This document shows, in pieces, positions 30,817 to 34,091 of a stretch of DNA of 34,091 nucleotides (the first letter of the stretch is position 1; the number at the start of each line of letters is the position of its first letter). Below the pieces are notes generated by a model that worked only from the letters and a program-made list of their open reading frames with translations, had not been told where the DNA came from and ran no database searches. The position numbers were made by a program, and so were the translations under genes. The DNA lies in the NCBI GenBank assembly GCA_947629215.1, contig CANRCU010000002.1, positions 1 to 34,091 of the forward strand, in the 5' to 3' direction. Source of the DNA: an uncultured Clostridia bacterium. GTDB taxonomy: Bacteria; Bacillota; Clostridia; Lachnospirales; CAG-274.

Positions 30817-32232
30817 TTATCTCACGGTTGATAAACATTGCTGCCCTTCAAGGCTGTCCCACACAAACAGCTGCAATTTTTCATTTTCACCGATATATTC
30901 CGTTATATATGCAATACCTTCTTCGTCAAAGCTCAGTTCTTCGGTTTCAAAGCGCTTTTGCAGACCGTCTTCGTATAATGCCTTTATAAGCACCTCGCCG
31001 CCTGCCCTTTCGCTTGTAAGCAACTTTAATTTTGCCGTCTGACCTTGAAAATACGGCGATATAAAAATTGTGTGAGCGTATGTGATAAGCTTGTCCATTT
31101 CATCACCTATGAGTACGCCGTAACCGCTGTAATCTTTTCCGCTTTCGCAAACATCAGCCGTAGCAGCCATTATTACATTTTTAAATCCGTAAATATCCAT
31201 ATCCGGGTGATCGCTTATAAAAAGCGCTGTCATACCCGTAATGACCGGAGCGGCGAACGAAGTGCCTCTGCTTGATATATAACCCCCGTTATTGGACGGG
31301 AGCGACATTGTTCTCAATACCGCCGAAACATCCACCATATCATTCCTTTGCGAGTAATCGGCAATAGAAAGATTTTCTGTGACAGCACCTACCGATATAA
31401 CATTGTCAAACGATGCGGGATAATTGTATGCGCCCTCTTTTTTGGTGCCGTCATTGCCTGCCGCAGCAATAATTATAACACCTTTGGCAACGGCATTGTC
31501 AACAGTTTCTTCAAGACTTTTGCTGTACCCTGCAACACCAAGGCTCATATTAAGTATTTTGCAGTCATAATCGTTTACGGCGCCGTTTATTGCTTTTATC
31601 ATATGTTCAAGATTACCGACCGTAACGGATTGCCCATCTACATTCTTTTTGGTCATTGTGACTATCGGCACTATGGTACACTGCGGACAAATACCCGCCA
31701 AACCGATGCCGTTATCGGGCTGCGCGGCAATTATCCCCGCGACCCTTGTGCCGTGATTATATAAATCGGCAGTATCGTCATTATCGTCAACATAGTTATG
31801 ACCCGTTTCTATATCTGCACCGACAAGGTCGGGGTGAGCCGTATTTATGCCGCTGTCGATAACGGCGACCCTTATTTTCCCACTGTGGTTTCGCTGTAAA
31901 GCCGGTATATGCATTGTATCCATGTATATTTGCTGATAAAAGTATCCGTCATTATATACAGCGGTATCTTCGTTATCGACATCATACATCTCAAGCGGAT
32001 AGTTGGGTTCTATATACTCCGCCGCACCGCTTTTAAGCAAGCTTTCGGCTGTTTCTTTATCGGCGGTATAAAGGTCGTCACAGATATATCCCATATCATT
32101 TTCTTCAAGCGAATACGCCGACAGACCGCCGTCTTTCATTTTTATGATATAATCGTCATCGGCATAAACGCAGACCGAAAACAGATATGCAAAACAAAGC
32201 GTCAGCATTATCTTTAAAAAATTTTTATCCAT
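30817..32232 (-). CDS. Secreted S8 subtilisin-like serine protease
   Basis: 471 residues. The signal peptide (LKIMLTLCFAYLFSVCVYA) is followed by a short prodomain to about residue 80 and then a complete subtilase domain: AVIDSGIN (D126), LYNHGTRVAGIIA (H160), AAAGNDGT (oxyanion N260) and SSRGTSFAAPVITG (S325). The C-terminal 110 residues (ISPYFQGQTAKLKLL onward) form a beta-rich extension of unknown role. GGGAGG lies 9 nt before the ATG. It is cotranscribed with the cohesin-SLH gene (50-nt gap) and may act on surface proteins. No anchor is seen, so it is probably released or held by the prodomain or extension. Confidence 0.92.
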   Translation of the reverse strand: MDKNFLKIMLTLCFAYLFSVCVYADDDYIIKMKDGGLSAYSLEENDMGYICDDLYTADKETAESLLKSGAAEYIEPNYPLEMYDVDNEDTAVYNDGYFYQQIYMDTMHIPALQRNHSGKIRVAVIDSGINTAHPDLVGADIETGHNYVDDNDDTADLYNHGTRVAGIIAAQPDNGIGLAGICPQCTIVPIVTMTKKNVDGQSVTVGNLEHMIKAINGAVNDYDCKILNMSLGVAGYSKSLEETVDNAVAKGVIIIAAAGNDGTKKEGAYNYPASFDNVISVGAVTENLSIADYSQRNDMVDVSAVLRTMSLPSNNGGYISSRGTSFAAPVITGMTALFISDHPDMDIYGFKNVIMAATADVCESGKDYSGYGVLIGDEMDKLITYAHTIFISPYFQGQTAKLKLLTSERAGGEVLIKALYEDGLQKRFETEELSFDEEGIAYITEYIGENEKLQLFVWDSLEGQQCLSTVR

Positions 32233-33472
32233 TATCCGTTACCTCCCTGCGCATCATGTCATAGGCGCTGACAGGCTGTGACACAGCCACCCTTATATGC
32301 TGCTGCGGATGCGGCGCTTCGGATATGCTTGCCCCGTTTTCGTCATATATTTCTTGTATCTTTTCGGTAAAAAACTTTCCGTCGTGCCGCATAAACTCTA
32401 TTTCTTCGCCTTTGACAAATTTATTCCTCTGTTCTATGAGCGCAAGACCCGTCTGCGGGTCATGATCCAGCACCATACCCACAAAATCATAGGTCCTGAT
32501 ATAACTTGACGTAGTATATATCTGTTCTTTATCCGACGGCTTGCCGAAATAAAAACCCGTTGTAAAGCCGCGGTAGCTTGCCTTTGAAACCTGTTCGAGA
32601 TAAAATTCTTTTCTGCTTTCATACAGTTTTGGGTCTTTCAGATAATCGTCTATTGCTGTCCTGTATGCATTTACGACCGTACCCACATAATAAGAGGTTT
32701 TTATTCTGCCTTCAATTTTCAGGCTTTGTATGCCTGCTTCGACCAGCTGCGGTATAAATTGTATCATGCAAAGGTCTTTGCTGTTAAAAATAAAAGTCCC
32801 GCGTTCCTCTTCAACAATTGGCATATATTCGTTTGGTCTGGTTTTTTCGGTAACAAAATATTCCCAACGGCAAGGATGAGAACATTCGCCCTTATTGGCA
32901 TCTCTGCCGTTAAGATAGTTGCTGAGCAAACATCGCCCCGAATAGCTTATGCACATTGCGCCATGGACAAAAGCCTCTGTTTCAAGCTCATCGGGGATAT
33001 TTTCCGAAAGTGCCTTTATCTCTTTCAAAGAAAGCTCACGCGCTATTACAATTCGTTTTGCGCCAAGGTTTTTCCAGAATAAAGCGGTACGGTAGTTTGT
33101 ATTGTTAGCCTGTGTGCTTATGTGTATATCCAATTCGGGGACTGTTTCTCTTATGACCGAAAAAACACCCGGATCGGCAACAAGCACGGCATCAACATTT
33201 ATTTCTTTTAAAAATCTTGCATAATCGGGCAGTTCGTCAAGGTCTTCGTTATGCGCAAAAATATTGCAGGTCACATAAACTTTTACCCCATGCCTGTGAG
33301 CAAACTCAACACCCTCTTTCATCTGTTCGGGTGTAAAATTTTTTGCCTTTGCGCGCAGACCAAAGCTTGTGCCGCCAAGATAAACCGCATCTGCGCCGTA
33401 AAGCACAGCTATTTTCAGTTTTTCGGGATCGCCTGCGGGTGCAAGCAATTCGATTTTTTTGTTCATATACAT
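32225..33472 (-). CDS. trhP: U32-family protein, TrhP-like (tRNA U34 hydroxylation)
   Basis: 415 residues, full length for the YrrO/TrhP group. It begins KIELLAPAGDPEKLKIAVLY, then GADAVYLGGTSFGLRAKA, VKVYVTCNIFAHNEDL, an AFVHGAMCISYSGRCLLSNY motif with the conserved cysteines, and KGECSHPCRWEY. The C-terminus (VSQPVSAYDMMRRE) is typical. In Bacillus subtilis TrhP proteins take part in forming 5-hydroxyuridine at tRNA position 34, which TrmR then methylates; the upstream gene here is TrmR-like, supporting this choice over collagenase-type annotations. It starts right after that gene's stop and overlaps the protease gene by 8 nt. Confidence 0.88.
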   Translation of the reverse strand: MYMNKKIELLAPAGDPEKLKIAVLYGADAVYLGGTSFGLRAKAKNFTPEQMKEGVEFAHRHGVKVYVTCNIFAHNEDLDELPDYARFLKEINVDAVLVADPGVFSVIRETVPELDIHISTQANNTNYRTALFWKNLGAKRIVIARELSLKEIKALSENIPDELETEAFVHGAMCISYSGRCLLSNYLNGRDANKGECSHPCRWEYFVTEKTRPNEYMPIVEEERGTFIFNSKDLCMIQFIPQLVEAGIQSLKIEGRIKTSYYVGTVVNAYRTAIDDYLKDPKLYESRKEFYLEQVSKASYRGFTTGFYFGKPSDKEQIYTTSSYIRTYDFVGMVLDHDPQTGLALIEQRNKFVKGEEIEFMRHDGKFFTEKIQEIYDENGASISEAPHPQQHIRVAVSQPVSAYDMMRREVTDNG

Positions 33473-34033
33473 TCAATCCTCTTTTTTTCGTATTACTGCT
33501 ACTCCATCACCTATTGTCAATATGGCAGAAGTCAGTTTCGGATCATTGCTTATTTCTGTAAGAAATTCATTCATACGCTTATGAATAGTACGCTGACGAC
33601 GCGGTATTTCTTCATATTTCTGCGCTACCCTACCGTCCTGCAATACATCATCAGCCACTATAATACCGCCTTTGCGCAGCATTCGCAAACAATGCGGCAA
33701 AAACTCGATATACTTTCCCTTTGCGGCATCCATAAAAATAAAGTCAAAATTATCGTTCATTTCGGCAAGAACATTTTCCGCATGACCTATCTTCATTGTT
33801 ACCTTATCTTCAACGCCCATTTTTTTGAAGTTTTCTTTTGCTGCCTCTATCATTATGGGGTAACGGTCTATTGTTGTAAGATGTCCGCCGTCTTTCAGAT
33901 AACCGCACATAAAACTTGCCGAAAAGCCGACTGCCATACCTATTTCAAGTATTTTTACGGGCCTCTGCAATGCTTCCGTGTCCTGCATAACATTTCCAGG
34001 GCTTGCGCCCGTCTTCACCGTCCCTTCTGGCAT
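33473..34033 (-). CDS. trmR: TrmR-like tRNA 5-hydroxyuridine methyltransferase, N-terminus short
   Basis: 186 residues with class I SAM-methyltransferase motifs: VKILEIGMAVGFSASF (motif I, about 28-42), GGHLTTIDRYP, FDFIFMDAAKGKY (metal- and substrate-binding region), GGIIVADDVLQDG and RRQRTIHKRMNEF. It is the O-methyltransferase family 3 type, and the pairing with a TrhP-like gene points to TrmR, which makes 5-methoxyuridine in tRNA. The family usually has about 60-70 residues before motif I. Here there are only about 27, the ATG has no ribosome site, and an in-frame TAA lies at 34061-34063. The 5' part therefore looks damaged or rearranged, or contains a sequence error, and activity is uncertain. 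Confidence 0.75.
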   Translation of the reverse strand: MPEGTVKTGASPGNVMQDTEALQRPVKILEIGMAVGFSASFMCGYLKDGGHLTTIDRYPIMIEAAKENFKKMGVEDKVTMKIGHAENVLAEMNDNFDFIFMDAAKGKYIEFLPHCLRMLRKGGIIVADDVLQDGRVAQKYEEIPRRQRTIHKRMNEFLTEISNDPKLTSAILTIGDGVAVIRKKED

Positions 34034-34091
34034 AAGTACACTGTGTTCCTGCTTTTCACCTTAAAAAGCAGTAAAACCTGTTGACCATCCG

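Noticed and set aside
33251..34084. 277-codon rightward frame opposite the U32 and methyltransferase genes
   Set aside because: Both leftward genes have strong family motifs in this span; the rightward product has the histidine/cysteine/phenylalanine bias of an antisense shadow.
1..34091. CRISPR arrays, tRNA or rRNA genes, insertion sequences
   Set aside because: No spaced direct repeats, cloverleaf sequences, ribosomal RNA stretches or transposase genes were seen on either strand.

Overview
The window is most of a prophage (from the left edge to about 27.79 kb) followed by about 6.3 kb of host chromosome. Low G+C, strong GGAGG-type ribosome sites, PBSX/XkdF-type phage genes and host genes for an SLH-anchored cohesin protein, a secreted subtilase, a U32 tRNA hydroxylation protein and a tRNA methyltransferase all point to an anaerobic, gut-type Clostridia host. 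Species cannot be fixed from this window. The prophage continues past the left edge, so its other end and attL are not visible.

Phage layout, read in transcription order (minus strand, right to left). The lysogeny switch lies at 25.1-26.1 kb: a rightward cI-like repressor and integrase, and a leftward Cro-like gene. They are separated by two consensus promoters carrying shared GGGGCA elements. The early operon (about 25.3 to 9.6 kb) encodes small regulators, a membrane-anchored lytic-transglycosylase-like protein, a putative annealing protein, a 1280-residue SbcD-SbcC fusion, a replisome organiser, a DnaC-like loader, several uncharacterised phage proteins, a lectin-fold protein resembling diversity-generating-retroelement targets, a PAPS-reductase-like enzyme, SSB, RecU and an ArpU-like late regulator.

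The late operon starts at a promoter at 9.59-9.62 kb, immediately followed by a 17-bp terminator hairpin. Its first four genes overlap: a ParB-like protein, two paralogous TET-associated-type glycosyltransferases and a radical SAM enzyme. They look like a DNA hypermodification cassette placed directly ahead of packaging. Terminase small and large subunits, portal, a tiny membrane protein, a head-morphogenesis protein with an extra HExxH domain, and an XkdF-type protease follow.

The large serine integrase (26.15-27.75 kb) sits at the right end. Just beyond it, a reading frame without its own start or ribosome site looks like the 3' part of a host secreted-protein gene split by integration, followed by a 46-codon peptide gene. 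After two hairpins, a leftward host operon runs trmR-like, trhP-like, S8 protease, cohesin-SLH protein.

The main points for a second look are the glycosyltransferase/radical-SAM/ParB cassette, a possible 40-nt antisense RNA at 23.25 kb with a consensus promoter and intrinsic terminator, the attenuated late leader, the retroelement-target-like lectin, and an integrase whose best-placed start codon is ATT.
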